From positions 79,094,089 through 79,158,088 of the forward strand of contig NC_080177.1 in NCBI RefSeq assembly GCF_950295315.1: a DNA stretch of 64,000 nt, written 5' to 3'. This document shows positions 21,344-34,123 of the stretch, one piece after another. The notes under the pieces are model-generated. The model had not been told where the DNA came from. It did not search any database and worked only from the letters and a program-made list of their open reading frames with translations. Source of the DNA: Erinaceus europaeus (taxonomy: Eukaryota > Chordata > Mammalia > Eulipotyphla > Erinaceidae). Position 1 is the stretch's first letter, and each line of letters begins with the position of its first letter. The position numbers and the translations under genes are program-made.

Positions 21344-23869
21344 ATATATATATATACACACATACATATTTAAAGTAGATTTGAAAGTTTCTGTTTGGCC
21401 ACATTTACGTTAGCCTCATATGCAAGGTTATATCATCTTGGAAATCAACCTATAATTTCAGCATTGATCAGGACAGGAAATTTCTACTTAAAAGAGATAT
21501 CTAAACAGAATCAAGTTTAGATAGTCAAGCAGACATAAGTTCAGAGGCTGGAAAGTTACAAAAAGATAATTCTAGAAGGGAATGTGGAAATTCCATGTTC
21601 CTCAACCCCTGCCAGTAAAATCCTGAATGTCATCTTAAAATTCATGTTGAGTTTGCCTTTAACTGAATAATGTGTTCTTTTTCCTTTTTTAACAGAAAAA
21701 TAGTGTCTTCAAAATCAGGAGCATAATGAAGAAGGGAGAAAGTATGCATTCTGTGCTTTACTGTCTTTTGACATATCCCCCAACCTCGGTCTGAACAGCT
21801 AGTACACATACTTCACTGCTCCAGGAAACAGAATCTGAGAAATGATTTGTGCAGAGCTTGTCAGAGAACCCGGATTGAGATTTCAATTTCTGGAGAGTGA
21901 ACTTAACACACTAGGATAAGATTATGCCTTTTAATCCCTGCTCCCTCCCGACAGGGCTTGCTAAAGGGCTCCTGGAAAAAAAGCCACGTAAGAGGTCACC
22001 ATTAGGCTGGGAACTACTGCTGGCATCAAATACCTCAGGCAAAGCCCAAGGTCTCGACACCCAAACTCAGTATCATGTTGACACAGGAGAATGTGTCAGA
22101 GACATTGTAACAGAAACACCTCATTGGGAAACTGAGAAACATGTCAGTGAAGAAAAAAAAAAAAAGAAAAGAAAAAAGACACCTGATCTTAAGCACAATG
22201 GAAAGAGCCATAAGCAATGATCAATTCGAAGTTTAAAGGGAAGGGGACTTAAGGAACACCAAAACAGGAGGGGGGGGGGACTCCCCTTCCTGGAGTTTGA
22301 GTGAGACTGCCAACTTGGAGAACTTTTCCAAAACGCAGACCTGGCCAAGAACAGTGTAGACAGAGGAGTCTACACCCATGGCCTTTGTGGGAGTTGTTCT
22401 CCACACGCCGAGCCCTGCTGCTCTCTGTTAGTATATACACTGTCCTTCTGTGCATGTTAAAGGTTGAGGGTTAATTTCAGTTGGGGGCTATAGTCACTGT
22501 TTTCTTTCCTGGGGGAACTGTCCAGTGCGAGGGGAAACACAAGGGAAGTACTCCGTCTTGGTCAGGGGAACATTCCAGAAAGAAGCAGGAACTCCTCAGA
22601 TGGAGGGCTACGGCTGTATAAGAGAAGAGGCTTTCATGCCTGCAGAGCAGGATGTACACAGAGGACGAGAACAGAATGTTCTACGAGCCCTAAGTATCTC
22701 CACATGGTTAAAAAACGAGGTGCGGCTGGTGCCAGCAGGGGACTGGTGTGCCGGGAGTCGGCCAGAGGTGCCAGTGGGAGCTGAGTGAGAGGCCAGGTCT
22801 GAAGGATGCCACACAACAGATTATGTTACAGAGGCTGAATCTTTTCCAGAAAGGGCTTTTTTTTTTCTATATGGAATTTTAGATACTCAGATTTTTACTT
22901 TAGAAATGTCAGCTACATTGGACAGTAACGATGCTGATTAATTCTGCCGTGAAATAGACATTCTGAGTGGATTCTATTTTTAACCACTTGACCTACTTGA
23001 ACTTTTTTTTTTCTTTCTAGGAACATGTTTATCTATTTGTTATTCAGACAACAAAGGAAGCAAAAGGACATTTTCTGTGTGCAGACCACACTCCCTACTG
23101 ACACTGGGTGTTTTACTTATGGGATTTTTACGTAGATACCAAACAACTTCCACTGCACAGAAAGTGAAATCTGAGATCTCAGAGGTTTAACAGTCTGGTT
23201 GGATGCCAAGTGCTTTTTGCACTACATCATACTGACTCCTTTCAACATTTATTATATTCTCAACACCGAATATGGAAATCAGTCTAAGAGAAGTAACATA
23301 TATTTTTTACCTTCCTAGACAGTTACTGACAGCAGTTTAACACCTGTTTTAAAGACGGGGGGGGGGGGGTAGGGTGGGGAGGAATGATTACTGGACTTCT
23401 ACAATTAACAATTCTTTGTCAAAGAGGCAACTACCACGTAAGGTTCTCTACATTTTTATATTATTTTCTTTCTTTCTTTCTTTCTTTTTACTCTTTCTGG
23501 CTGAATTACATTAAAATAAGGTTTATACGCTGCGGCTGACTAGGTTCCGAGTGAAGTATCTTTACTTTGTAAGCCCCTCTGCTCTCATTTTCTATTCCTT
23601 ACAACCTCTTTGTGAAGAAAACGGGCTATTTGTCAGGTAGGATGAGTTGAGGTGACTAGAGACATGTCTGTCAGTCATTTGCATTTTCCGTCAATTGGCT
23701 TGTCAAGAGGGTTGGTCGGATTCCATCTGGGGAGGAGAGTCGAGAACGATTCACAAGTGAGCTGCTTCTCCACGATGAGACACAGCACTGCCTCTTTCTG
23801 CACATGTACAGTCTTGGACGGTCAATGCCTAGATTCATTAATTAGTTACCTAAAAACAGTGAAACAAGT

Positions 23870-24167
23870 TTTTGTTCTGTTTTGCCTCCAGGGTCATCGC
23901 TGGGGCCCAGTGCCTGCACTACGAATCCACAGCTCCTGGAGGCCATTTTTTTCCCCATTTTTGTTGCCCATGTTATTGTTGTTGCTGGATAGGACAGAGA
24001 GAAATGGAGAGAGGAGAGAAAGACAGACACCTGCAGACCTGCTTCACCGCCTGTGAAGCAATTCCCCTGCAGGGGGGGAGCTGGGGGCTTGAGCCAGGAT
24101 CCTTGCGCTGGTCCTTGTGATTAGTAAGACCACATGCGCTTAACCCGCTGCGCTACCGCCCGGCCCC
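23870..24167 (-). mobile_element. SINE-A, long-tail form
   Basis: 'ttgcctccagggtcatcgct' to 'gctaccgcccggcccc'; G run in the head region. Confidence 0.9.
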
Positions 24168-24464
24168 TGTAAAAAGCTTTACATCGTGTCTCTATAATGC
24201 CAGGCCCTCAAGGATGAGTGAAATGCTTTAGTTTGCTTTCAAACCGGAAGATTCCAGATTCCCTTTTACTGAATTTGTACCTTGCTGAGAAGTCCTCCTG
24301 CATCTCCCTTGTCAGCAGTCTCTGACCAATGTTTTCAATGTGTCTTAGTCACTACAGAGCACACAGCTCAGTCATTTTGATTTGTTGCTTCTAATTTGTT
24401 TCATTAACCGGGACCAGATAATTAAACTCACTGTATTGATAGAAACAGAGGCGAGGAGATGGGA

Positions 24465-24655
24465 GAAGGGGCCAGGTGGTGGGGCACCTGATTGAGCACA
24501 CATGTTACAATGCGCAAGGACCCGGGTTTGAGCCCCCCAGTCCCCACTTGCAGGCGAAGCAGAGCTACGAGTAACTCTCTCTCTATCTCCCCGTTCCCTC
24601 TCGATTTTTGGCTGTCTCTATCCAATAAATAAATAAAGCTAATTTAAAAAAATAA
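24465..24655 (+). mobile_element. SINE-B
   Basis: 'ggggccaggtggtggggcac' to 'ctatccaataaataaataaa'. Confidence 0.88.
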
Positions 24656-25465
24656 GAGAGATGGGAGGAGAGTTCTCTACTGAGGTTATAGACATAGACT
24701 TCAGGACACAAACTTAGGGAATGAATTTTAAGTTTTCTGGATATGTCTACTAGTCACGGTCAAGGGGCCTCTGCAGTTAAAGTAGTCAGTTATCCCTACA
24801 TCAGCTTTCTAGTACTCAGGGAGGCATAACACACTTTAATTTAGGGTTTAATTTCTGTATCACGTTAGCGATTTTTCTGTCTCTCTGCTGCGACTCAGGG
24901 TGCGGAATACTGCCTTTCTCATACATGGCAAATGCTGAAGAGAACTGGACAAGAATAGATGAAGAAGACCAGTAACCTGCACACGGAGGTGTCTCTGTAT
25001 GTACACACTATATTGCATGGAGACATCGAGCCTATTCTGATTATTTACAAAGCACAGCTGTGACACTCTCACATTCTAACAAGCTCCTCTGCCTGGCTGT
25101 CCCTGTGCTAGGAAATGCAGCACAGAGCACTCCCAGAATTACTCCCCCTTCAATGAATTCCATCTTACTCTATCTAAAAACACACCACATTCCGTTTGGT
25201 CCAATAAAGCTCCTCCCTCTCCAGCCTATACTAATCCCATACTTGTCTGTGTGATCACAGCAAGAAAGCCACTCAGAGGAAAGAAGTTTGCACATGCCAA
25301 AGCTCAAAAACACCAGGAAGTCATGATGTACCATGCGCGGTTTGTGGGGGAGAAAGCTGGTCACTAGAAATTCTGAAGGCTGGAAAGAATATGAATTACT
25401 CCAACTATCTCACTCATGGATAATATTTTTTCTTTTCCTTTTAAAAAATTTTTTTCTTTCCTTCC

Positions 25466-25806
25466 TTTTGCCTCCAGGGTTATTGCTGAGTCTCGGTGCC
25501 TACACTACAAATCCACTGCTCCTGGAGGCCATTTTTTCCCCCTTTTGTTGCCCTTGTGGTTTATCGTTGTTGTTGCTATTATCATTGTTGTCACTGCTGT
25601 CATTGTTGTTGGACAGGACAGAGAAAAGGGGAAGACAGAGAGGGAGAGAGAAAGATAGACACCTGTAGACCTGCTTCACTACTTGTCAAGTGACTCCCCC
25701 CTCCCCACGCAGGTGGGGAGCCAGGGACTTGAACCAGGATCCTTATGCCGGTCCTTGAGCTTGGCACCATGTGCGCTTAACCTGTTGCACTACCGCCCGG
25801 CCCCCC
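25466..25806 (-). mobile_element. SINE-A, long-tail form
   Basis: 'ttttgcctccagggttattg' to 'cactaccgcccggcccc'. Confidence 0.9.
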
Positions 25807-26029
25807 ATGGATAAAATTTAACTGGTTTTAACCAAAGTCAGCATAAATCTATCTCTTAACTTTTCCTATGCACCCCTAGTGAAGAGGTCTATGAACCATA
25901 CCCCTAGAAGTTTAGAGAGGGGTTACGGGATGAGGAAAATATTCATACTTCTAGAAGTCCTTCCAAGATCCACATTTTCTCTTGAAATTGGTAAGAGATT
26001 TTCCATTCCATAGTATATTTACTTTTTTA

Positions 26030-26374
26030 AATTAATTTATTTATTTATTGCCACCAGGGTTATTGCTGGGGCTCGGTGCCTGCAATACGAATCCACTGCT
26101 CCTGGAGGCCATTTTTTCCCCATTTTATTGTCATTTTGGTTATTATTGTTGTTGTTGTTATTATTGTTGTTGGATAGGACAGAGAGAAATGGAGAGAGGA
26201 GGGGAAGACAGAGGGGGAGAGAAAGACAGACACCTGCAGACCTGCTTCACTGCCCGTGAAGCGACCCTCCCCCCCCCTTCAGGCCGGCAGCCGGGGGCTC
26301 AAACTAGGATCCTTAAACTGGTCCTTGTGCTTTGTGCCACCTGCACTTAACCCGCTGCGCCACCGTCCAGCCCT
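26030..26374 (-). mobile_element. SINE-A, long-tail form
   Basis: 'tgccaccagggttattgctg' to 'cgccaccgtccagccc'. Confidence 0.9.
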
Positions 26375-26525
26375 TGGTATATTTACTTTCATGGGAAAAT
26401 AAGTTGTGTTTGTCCTTCCCTGAGAGCATCAAAGACTGTAAGAGAGATGTGCCCTGATTATTCTGGGCCTTCAAACATTTCTGATACACCATGTACCCTG
26501 GGAGACAGGCCAACCTCAGCTTTAT

Positions 26526-26729
26526 TTTTTTAACAAATATTTTATTCACTTACTGGATAAAGAGACAGAGGAATTGAAAGAGAAAGGGGAAGCAGAGGGG
26601 GGAGAGACAAAGAGAGACACCTAAGGTACTCATGAGGCTTCTTCCCTGAAGGTGGGAACCAGGGACTTGAACCAGGATCCTTGTGCATTGAAACATGGTG
26701 CTCTGCTGTTTGCGCTACTGCCTGGCCCC
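26526..26729 (-). mobile_element. SINE-B
   Basis: 'attcacttactggataaaga' to 'gcgctactgcctggcccc'. Confidence 0.87.
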
Positions 26730-27235
26730 TGCTTTTCCTTTCTGTAAACTCTTTCAGTGACTTTCCAAACTGCTATTAGATTTACAAAGGGCTCAACTTC
26801 ACTGTTCTAAAGTTGTCCAGTGAATCTTCAGACTAGCTTAACAATGATGATTTGCTTTGATAATCACACTCCTGCTTTGATTCTCGGCTAGCCCAGGTCT
26901 TCTGAGCAGGTGTGTTCAATATGCTACTACAGAGATTCTTGGCAACACATGGTGCGGCTAGGAAAAGGGCCCCTCGTACAACAGGCTAGACATAAGCAAT
27001 AGGAAGGCAGGGCTACTAAGGCAGGGGGAGGTAAGACAGATGACTCTAGCAAAGTGTTGAAGAAGGCTAAGGACACTTTTCTTCTTCATCCATCTGTTTA
27101 CTTTGGTCCTCTCTCCATGTAGCTACTGAACACTTGAAATGTAGCTAGTGTATCAAAGGGATGTGAATTGTATTAAGATCTAAAAATTGATACTTGACTT
27201 AGCTATTCAAAACCTTTGGGAAAAAATGCATTTGA

Positions 27236-27475
27236 CGGGTTAAGTGCATGTGGCACGAAGCACAAGGACCGGCGTGAGGATGCTGGTTTCAAGCCTCCCC
27301 CCTGGTCCCCACCTGCAAGGGGGTCGCTTCACAGGTGGTGAAGCAGGTCTACAGGTGTCTATCTTTCTCTCCCCCTCTCTCCATTTCTCTCTGTCCTATC
27401 CAACAACAACAGCAATAATAACTACAACAATCAAACAAGGGCAACAACAGGGAATAAATAAATATTAAAAAAAAA
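27236..27475 (+). mobile_element. 5'-truncated SINE-A with 16-bp TSD
   Basis: Begins inside the head at 'cgggttaagtgcatgtggca' and ends in an A run. GAAAAAATGCATTTGA flanks it at 27220-27235 and 27476-27491, a perfect duplication. Confidence 0.93.
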
Positions 27476-27767
27476 GAAAAAATGCATTTGAAACAACCAA
27501 AGTTTCTGAGTATCCTTTTTCAACGGACTTAAACTTAACAAGGAAACTGAGCATTCTTATTGTGATGTGCTCAGTCTACAATGCACTTCGGATTTCAAAG
27601 ACACTGTTCAAACATGCAGGACACCAATGTTTTTTAAATAACAAATTCTGTGTTCAAACAACAATAGGACATATCAGGTAAATGGAATATTATTGGATCA
27701 AACGTATTATTGTTAAAATTAATTTATTTTAAAATACATGATTATTGGAAATTATAAAAAGTGGCCC

Positions 27768-27900
27768 AAGGGAGCTGGGTAGCGGTGAAGCAGGATAAGT
27801 GCACATGGCAGAAACACAGTGGTTCATGGTGGACCCACAGAGCCCCAGAGCAGGACTTCACATGCATGAGGGCTCTGACTCCACTCCCTGCATTCATACA
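27768..27900 (+). mobile_element. SINE head fragment
   Basis: 'gggagctgggtagcggtgaa' and 'aggataagtgcacatggcag' only; the rest does not align. Confidence 0.4.
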
Positions 27901-28370
27901 TTAGTTAGAAAACTGCATTAGTTCTCCACTTTCCAAACTTCCCAGTGCACATTCAGAAGGGGTTGGGGCTTTCTGTCTGCAAAAGATGCAATTCTCTGCA
28001 TAAGTCTAGCGCATGGCGTGCCCCAGCTGTTGGGAATATCGTCTATCTGCAAACAGTCACCTGTCTCAGACGGGGGCACGCACGGTATTTATTCTTTGAT
28101 TTTACATTTCATCACAGCAGTTTTCAGAGACTTCGTTTTTGAGGCTGCAGACCTATGTCTTCTTTGTTGCAGCTTCTGCATTCGGAGTCTTGGGAACTAC
28201 ACACATCCCTAGCCTTGGGTTTCACACAGGCTTGCCAACGCCAGAGCTGTGGAATAACCAGTAGCGCAAAGAGCCTCCTTGCTTCATAGGGTGTGTGAGT
28301 AAAGCTGCACAGCTGAGCACCTGGAGACAGGGCTCTAAACTCAGTAAATCTGAAAAAACTAAACTTTGTC

Positions 28371-28520
28371 TGCTAGTCGCCAACTGACCTTGATCACTGG
28401 ACAACAGGGCTAAAACAGTACCCAGACCTCATGGGTTTTAAATTAAATGAGATAACACATACAAGATGCCGAGAATACTGCTAGGCTTACAATAGGAGCG
28501 CAACAAATACAGATGCTCTA
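28371..28520 (+). mobile_element. MIR fragment
   Basis: 'aaattaaatgagataacaca' and 'tactgctaggcttacaatag' match the conserved 3' half of MIR as I recall it. Confidence 0.6.
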
Positions 28521-28872
28521 GAATATATATAAGCACAGCGGCAGCCAGCAGTAGTCCCAAATAGCCTTTCTCTGTCTTCTTCCTGAACTTGCTTGCTCTG
28601 TTCCCATAAGCAGTTCGTAATCCACTTGAAATGGGACAGCTGCAGGTCTAACAACAGACTGACGGTTGGCCTGTGCTGGCTGCTTGTCTTGTAGGTAGCT
28701 ACAGTAACTTAGAATTAAGTAACTACATTAACAAGGCCCAGTGCTCTAAATCTTGAAGGTGGGAAAGATGAATACATTCCATACTTTGCAGGGGTTCGAT
28801 TTGTATTAGTAGCATCTTTTGACTGCTAGAATGACCTCTCACGCCATCTTGGCATCACACCCGCTCTTTTAC

Positions 28873-29085
28873 TTTTTATGTATTTTTATCTATTTATTAA
28901 TGGATAGAGACAGAGAGAAATTTAATGGGGAGGGGAGGTAGAGAGGGAGAGAGACAGATACCTGCAGGCCTGTTTCACCACTCATGAAGCTTTCCCCCCT
29001 GCAGGTGTGGGACCTGGGGCTTGAACCTGGGTTCCTTGCGCACTGTGATGTGACTGCTTAACTAGGTGTGCTACCGCCTGGCCCC
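28873..29085 (-). mobile_element. SINE-B
   Basis: 'tttattaatggatagagaca' to 'gctaccgcctggcccc'. Confidence 0.88.
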
Positions 29086-29344
29086 TGATTCTTATCCTCT
29101 TCAAAACCCATCTCTCCTCGTATTGCTCAAAAGGCCTCTCTGCACACGGATGCTTGGGTTCTGGCAGTCAAGGGAGCACTGCCACAGTGACATCAAAACA
29201 ATCCTAGTAAACGTTTAATCAAGTACAGAAATGCCGCTAGGATGTTTGGGGCCTCGTGTTAGAATCAATCATGTAAGTCCTAAGCCGGGGGTCTGGAGAT
29301 GTCTAATAAAGATAATTAAAAAAACAAAACAAAACAAAACTTTT

Positions 29345-29684
29345 TTTTCCCTCCAGGGTTATTGCTGGGCTCGGTGCCTGCACCATGAATCCACTGACCC
29401 TGGAGGCCATTTTTCCCCCTTTTGTTGCCCTTGCTGTTGCAGCCTCATTGTGGTTATTATTATTACCACTGTTGATGTTGTTCGTTGTTGGATAGGACAG
29501 AGAGAAATGGAGAGAGGAGGGGAAGACAGAGAGGGGGAGAGACAGACACCTGCAGACCTGCTTCACTGCCTGTGAAGCGACTCCCCTGCAGATGGGGAGC
29601 CGGGGGCTCCAACTGGGATCCTTATGCCGGTCCTTGCGTTTTGCACCACGTGCGCTTAACCCGCTGCGCCACCGCCCGACCCCC
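29345..29684 (-). mobile_element. SINE-A, long-tail form with 14-bp TSD
   Basis: AAAACAAAACTTTT occurs at 29331-29344 and 29685-29698. The element runs 'ccctccagggttattgctgg' to 'gcgccaccgcccgacccc'. Confidence 0.93.
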
Positions 29685-29969
29685 AAAACAAAACTTTTAT
29701 TCTGTACTTATCGTGATCATTCTTGCAAGATACGATTAGCAGAAGGAGAAGTGATTTAGCTGGTGACCAGATAGCAGGGAGGATGAGCATCACCTAAGAG
29801 GTGGAAATGGAGTCAGCAGGCGTCTCAGCAGCCTTTCTGGGGAACGCCAATGCTTTGGGGATAGGTCCTCTCCTGAGCCGTGCCGCGCACAGGCGCTGAG
29901 GCCGAGCGGGAGGGGAGCGCCGCACACACCAGACGCACCTGGCACCTGGCGGCGGGCACACACCGATAC

Positions 29970-30127
29970 CTGTAACAGACGCTGTCCGTGCAAGGGTTGT
30001 GAACTCTGACGACGACAAAGACGTGCTGGAAGTGGGACCGGATGTTTTTGGGGCTGAAAGGCTGTGCGCCAGGCTCCTGGAAAACGACGGTGACGATATC
30101 ATTTCCGATGTGCCTCTTGCGCAGGAG
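29970..30127 (-). CDS. SIPA1L1: SIPA1L1 internal exon C (catalytic core of Rap-GAP)
   Basis: This 158-nt exon starts in phase 0 after a T-rich acceptor ending 'cttttag' and reads [20 protein letters not shown], then [20 protein letters not shown] and ends in PCTDSVCY plus AG before donor GTATCG. RHIGND is the signature of Rap GAPs: by analogy with Rap1GAP, the Asn (codon at 30101-30103) is the 'Asn thumb' that replaces a Ras-type arginine finger, and the His three residues earlier supports it. Both residues are present, so the domain should be catalytically competent. The trailing AG joins T of exon D to form Ser. Confidence 0.94.
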
Positions 30128-30548
30128 CTAAAAGAGGAAAAAGAACAAAAAACTGGCAGTCCGCATAGATGAGACAAGGCTCCCTGGTGCTCTCATGCGG
30201 CTGCACCTCGAACACTGCACATGAATCGGGACGCGTCGGCACAGGTGATCTGCACACGTGCTGCCCGTATTTGAGGCTGCTTTACAACTGACGGTATTCT
30301 GAAGTTGACACAAAATCCATTCAGAGATTCAGACAGACCTAACTCGTACCTGGCATATTATGCCAAGTTCCAGCATCTCCAGCTCCCCCAGTTGCCATAA
30401 CAACAGTTTTGTTCCATTTTCATACAAGAAAGGAACTTCCTGTGGGTAAGGTTTCTAGAGATGAAAACGGTTGAAGTAATTACAACGCAATTTATGTTTT
30501 GGTTTAATTAGTTTCATTTATGTGTCTGAGGTGTTTTCTGATACACTT

Positions 30549-30864
30549 TTTTTTGTTTTGCCTCCAGGGTTATCACTGGGGCTCGGTGCCTGCACTATGA
30601 ATCCACTGCTCCTGGAGGCCATTTTTTCCCATTTTGTTGCTGTTAGTGTTGTTGCCTCTGTTGTTGGATAGCACAGAGAGAAATCAATCGAGGAGAGGAA
30701 GAAAGAGAGGGAGAGAGAAAGACAGACACCTGCGGACCTGTTTCACCGCCCGTGAAGTGATGCCCCTGCAGGTGGGGAGTGAGGGGCTTGAACTGAGATC
30801 CTTACGCTGGTCCTTGTGCTTCACGCCATGTGCGCTTAACCTGGTGTGCTACTGCCTGGTCCCT
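30549..30864 (-). mobile_element. SINE-A, long-tail form
   Basis: 'tttgcctccagggttatcac' to 'tgctactgcctggtccc'. It lies about 420 bp upstream of exon C in transcript direction. Confidence 0.9.
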
Positions 30865-31171
30865 TGGGTACAGAGTGAGAGAGAGAGACAGAGACAGAGA
30901 GAAAAAGAATCTCTGTGTGTCACAAAATCTATGACTGAAAATTAGTAATACTTCAGAATGTTGTAGCAATTTAAAAGTAGATTAAACTTCAATTTTAAAT
31001 AGCTTATTTAGTTACAGAAAACTATAACTGTTAGGATCACCTTTTGTTTCACATTAAATAGTGCCTGGGCATAGTAGTTTGCAAATTCAGGTGCTCCGAA
31101 TCAGCCTGGGTCAGTGCCTTCTCAGGAAGGGTTTACTAGTTTAGTTCAACAGTGTGAAAAATGCAATTTTA

Positions 31172-31335
31172 AGGGCCAGGTGGTGGAACACTCATGTTAT
31201 GGTCCCCAGGTCCTCACCTGCAGGGGGAAAGCTTTGCGAGTGGTGAAGCAGTGCTGCAGGTGTCTGTCTGTCTGTCTCTCTCCCTCTTAATTTCTGGCTG
31301 CTTCTAGCCAGAAAATAAATAATATTTTTTAAATC
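31172..31335 (+). mobile_element. SINE-B with shortened head
   Basis: 'agggccaggtggtggaacac', a (TGTC)n stretch, then 'tagccagaaaataaataata'. Confidence 0.82.
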
Positions 31336-31449
31336 CAATGTTAAGGCCTATTTCTCATACGTATTATAAGGAGACTCTTGAGGGGAAAATGAGCCCGACA
31401 TTTATATCAGCTATTAATTAGACAAAAGCTTCTATTCATGAAACTTTTT

Positions 31450-31712
31450 TTTTTATTCCCTTTTGTTGCCCTTGTTGTTTTATTGTTGTAGTTATTATTG
31501 TTGTTGTCATTGTTGGATAGGACAGAGAGAAATGGAGAGAGGAGGGGAAGACAGAGAGGAGGAGAGAAAGATAGACACCTGCAGACCTGCTTCACCGCCT
31601 GTGAAGCGACTCCCCTGCAGGTGGGGAGCCGGGGTTCGAACCGGGATCCTTATGCCGGTCCTTGTGCTTTGCGCCACCTGCGCTTAACCCGCTGCGCTAC
31701 AGCCCGACTCCC
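31450..31712 (-). mobile_element. SINE-A with 15-bp TSD
   Basis: TTCATGAAACTTTTT flanks it at 31435-31449 and 31713-31727. The body is near consensus and ends 'gctacagcccgactcc'. Confidence 0.94.
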
Positions 31713-31955
31713 TTCATGAAACTTTTTAATGCAACCCGAGTCATCTTCTAGCGAGGCAGCACCAACCCCAGTGGGTTATGCCACCGGTTCCCTTTCCTCA
31801 TTTCTAGACATAATATATTATGGAAATAAAGGCTGGTCTGTACTCATCTCGAAACTGGCTATATCCATTACTGAAGACTGATCTACTCAGAGTTCTTGGC
31901 TATAACTGGTCTATGGATTATGTCATTCCTACACAGATAATGCCATTGTCTTTTT

Positions 31956-32246
31956 TTTTTTTTTTTTCCTTCCAGGGTTACCGCTGGGGTCTGTGCCTGC
32001 ACTATGAATCCACTGCTCCTGGAGGCCATTTTTCCCCATTGTTGTTGGATAGGACAGAGAGAAATGGAGAGAGGAGGGGAAGACAGAGAGAGGGGGAGAG
32101 AAAGACAGACACCTGCAGACCTGCTTCACCGTCCATGAAGCGACCCCCGTGCAGGTGGGGGTGACAGGTTTGAACTGGGATCCCTGCACTGGTCCTTGTG
32201 CTTCACATTATGTGTGTTTAATCCAGTGTGCTACTGCCTAGTCCCC
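31956..32246 (-). mobile_element. SINE-A, long-tail form with 15-bp TSD
   Basis: TGCCATTGTCTTTTT at 31941-31955 and 32247-32261 are identical target copies. Confidence 0.94.
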
Positions 32247-32309
32247 TGCCATTGTCTTTTTGAGGTAATGTCATTCTTTAAAAGATAGTCTGATTTAAAG
32301 TTAATGTCA

Positions 32310-32585
32310 CAATAAAGGACCCACATAGAGATGCCATCCTGACTTCTCTGGGCAAACGACCTCACCAGAGTGTCCTAGAATCCCACCTCTCCAGAGCCCT
32401 GCCCCACTAGGGAAAGACAGAAACAGGCTGGGAAGTATGGATCCACCTGCCAACATCCATGTCCAGAGAAGAAGCAATTACAGAAGCCAGAGCACCCACC
32501 TTCTGCACCCCAGAAAGAATTTTCGTCCATACTCCTAGAGGAGTAAATGTTAGGGGAAGATAAGCAGAGGGTTCTGTGGATGCTG
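32310..32585 (+). mobile_element. L1 3' UTR fragment
   Basis: 'gagccctgccccactaggga' and 'agaagcaattacagaagcca' match the other copies; the 3' tail is missing. Confidence 0.68.
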
Positions 32586-32633
32586 GAGCAGTACTGTAGT
32601 GTTTCTTCTCACTCTCTTGCTATATATATATAT

Positions 32634-32828
32634 AATTTATTTATTTAGATACAGAGAGAAATTGAGAGGGAGAGGGGGGAGATAGAGAGGGAAAGACACA
32701 AAGAGACCCCTGTATCCCTGCTTCACCACTAGTGAGGCCTTCCCCTATAGGTGGGGGTGAGGGGCTTAAACCTGGGTCCTTGCTCATTGTAATATGAGCA
32801 CTTAACCAGGTGTTAAGTTGCTAGTCCC
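32634..32828 (-). mobile_element. SINE-B
   Basis: 'atttatttatttagatacag' to 'aagttgctagtcccc', rather diverged. Confidence 0.82.
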
Positions 32829-32972
32829 CTCTTTCTCTTGTTTATTTTATGTACTTTCTGTCCTCTCAGAAAAGTGGCAAGTGAAAAACTGGTCACAGAA
32901 GGTCAGTATCAGATATATATGTGAGATCCTGGGTTCATTCCCCAATAATGCATTTTAAAAAAGGAGCAGAAT

Positions 32973-33297
32973 GGGGTCTGGGCGGTAGCGCACTGGGTTA
33001 AGCGTACATGGTGCAAAGTGCAAGGGTCCCAGTTTGAGCCCCCAGTTCCTCACCTGCAGGGGGGTCGCTTCATAAGCAGTGAAGCAGGTCTGCAGGTGTC
33101 TCTCTTTCTCTCCTCCTCACTGTCTTCACCTCCTCTCTCCATTTCTCTCTGTCCTATTCAACAACAACAACAGCTATAACAACAATAACAACTACAAGGG
33201 CAACAAAATGGGAAAAAATGGCCTCCAGAAGCGGTGGATTCATAGTGCAGGCACCAAGCCCCAGCAATAACCCTGGAAGCAAAAAAATAGAAAAGGA
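32973..33297 (+). mobile_element. SINE-A, long-tail form
   Basis: 'gtctgggcggtagcgcactg' to 'aataaccctggaagcaaaaa'. Confidence 0.9.
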
Positions 33298-33426
33298 GAA
33301 GAAATAAATTTTCACTAATGGCTGTGGGTAGCTATCCATTGAAATACCAACTCCTCTGCTCAGTAATTCACCTTGTTTAATTGAAAATGACCAGTTGAAG
33401 CTTGTTAATCTCTCTCTCTCTTTTAC

Positions 33427-33568
33427 TTTTTTTTTTTTTTTAAATGTGTATTACTAACCAGAGCGTCGCTCAGCTCTGGCTTATGGTGGTATAGGGGACT
33501 GAATCTGGGACTATGGAGCCTCAGCCATGACAGTCTTTTTGTATAACCATTATATTATCTACCCCCAC
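33427..33568 (-). mobile_element. SINE-C
   Basis: 'accagagcgtcgctcagctc' to 'ataaccattatattatctac'. Confidence 0.83.
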
Positions 33569-33835
33569 TTGTTAATTTCTTAACGTCCTCTCCCATTTGA
33601 TGTTTTTCTGCTAAGTAACTAGAGCAAACTTTTTGTTCCTTTCCAAGATCATGTGAAAATATTCTGAAAATTTTTGTCTGACTGGGCAGAATAAGAAATC
33701 TAGTGTGTTTTCACTAGCGTGATGTTCAGGGACATCAGAACCTTGGAATTTGCATAAAACAAATTGTCAACAGACTCCATATCAGGAACTTTATCTTCAA
33801 ATTGGTTTAGTTTCAGATTCACAGCCAAATCATTT

Positions 33836-34123
33836 TTTAAAATATATTTATTCATTTTCCCTTTTGTTGCCTGTGTTTTTATTGTTGTTTTAGCTATTGT
33901 TGTTGTTACTGACGTCATCATTGTGGTATAAGCCAGAGAGAAATGCAGAGAAGAGGGGAAGACAGATGGGGGAGAGAAAGACAGACACCTGCAGACCTGC
34001 TTCACCACCTGTGAAGTGAACCCCTGCAGGTGGGGAGCTGGGGGCTCAAACCAGGATCCTTACACCAGTCCTTGCGCTTTGTGCCACGTGCACTTAACTC
34101 GCTGCACTACTGCCCGACCCCCC
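33836..34123 (-). mobile_element. SINE-A
   Basis: 'cccttttgttgcctgtgttt' to 'gcactactgcccgacccc'. Confidence 0.9.

Larger units (their letters stand above)
15538..29969 (-). other. SIPA1L1: SIPA1L1 intron C-D, 14.4 kb
   Basis: Donor GTATCG, acceptor 'cttag'. Stretches without an identified element are 17053-17407, 19145-20165, 21344-23869 (the longest, about 2.5 kb), 24168-24464, 24656-25465, 26730-27219, 27492-27765, 27901-28370, 28521-28870 and 29700-29969. The 21344-23869 stretch holds only simple runs, including a G run near 23355 and (CTTT)n near 23467. Confidence 0.85.
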
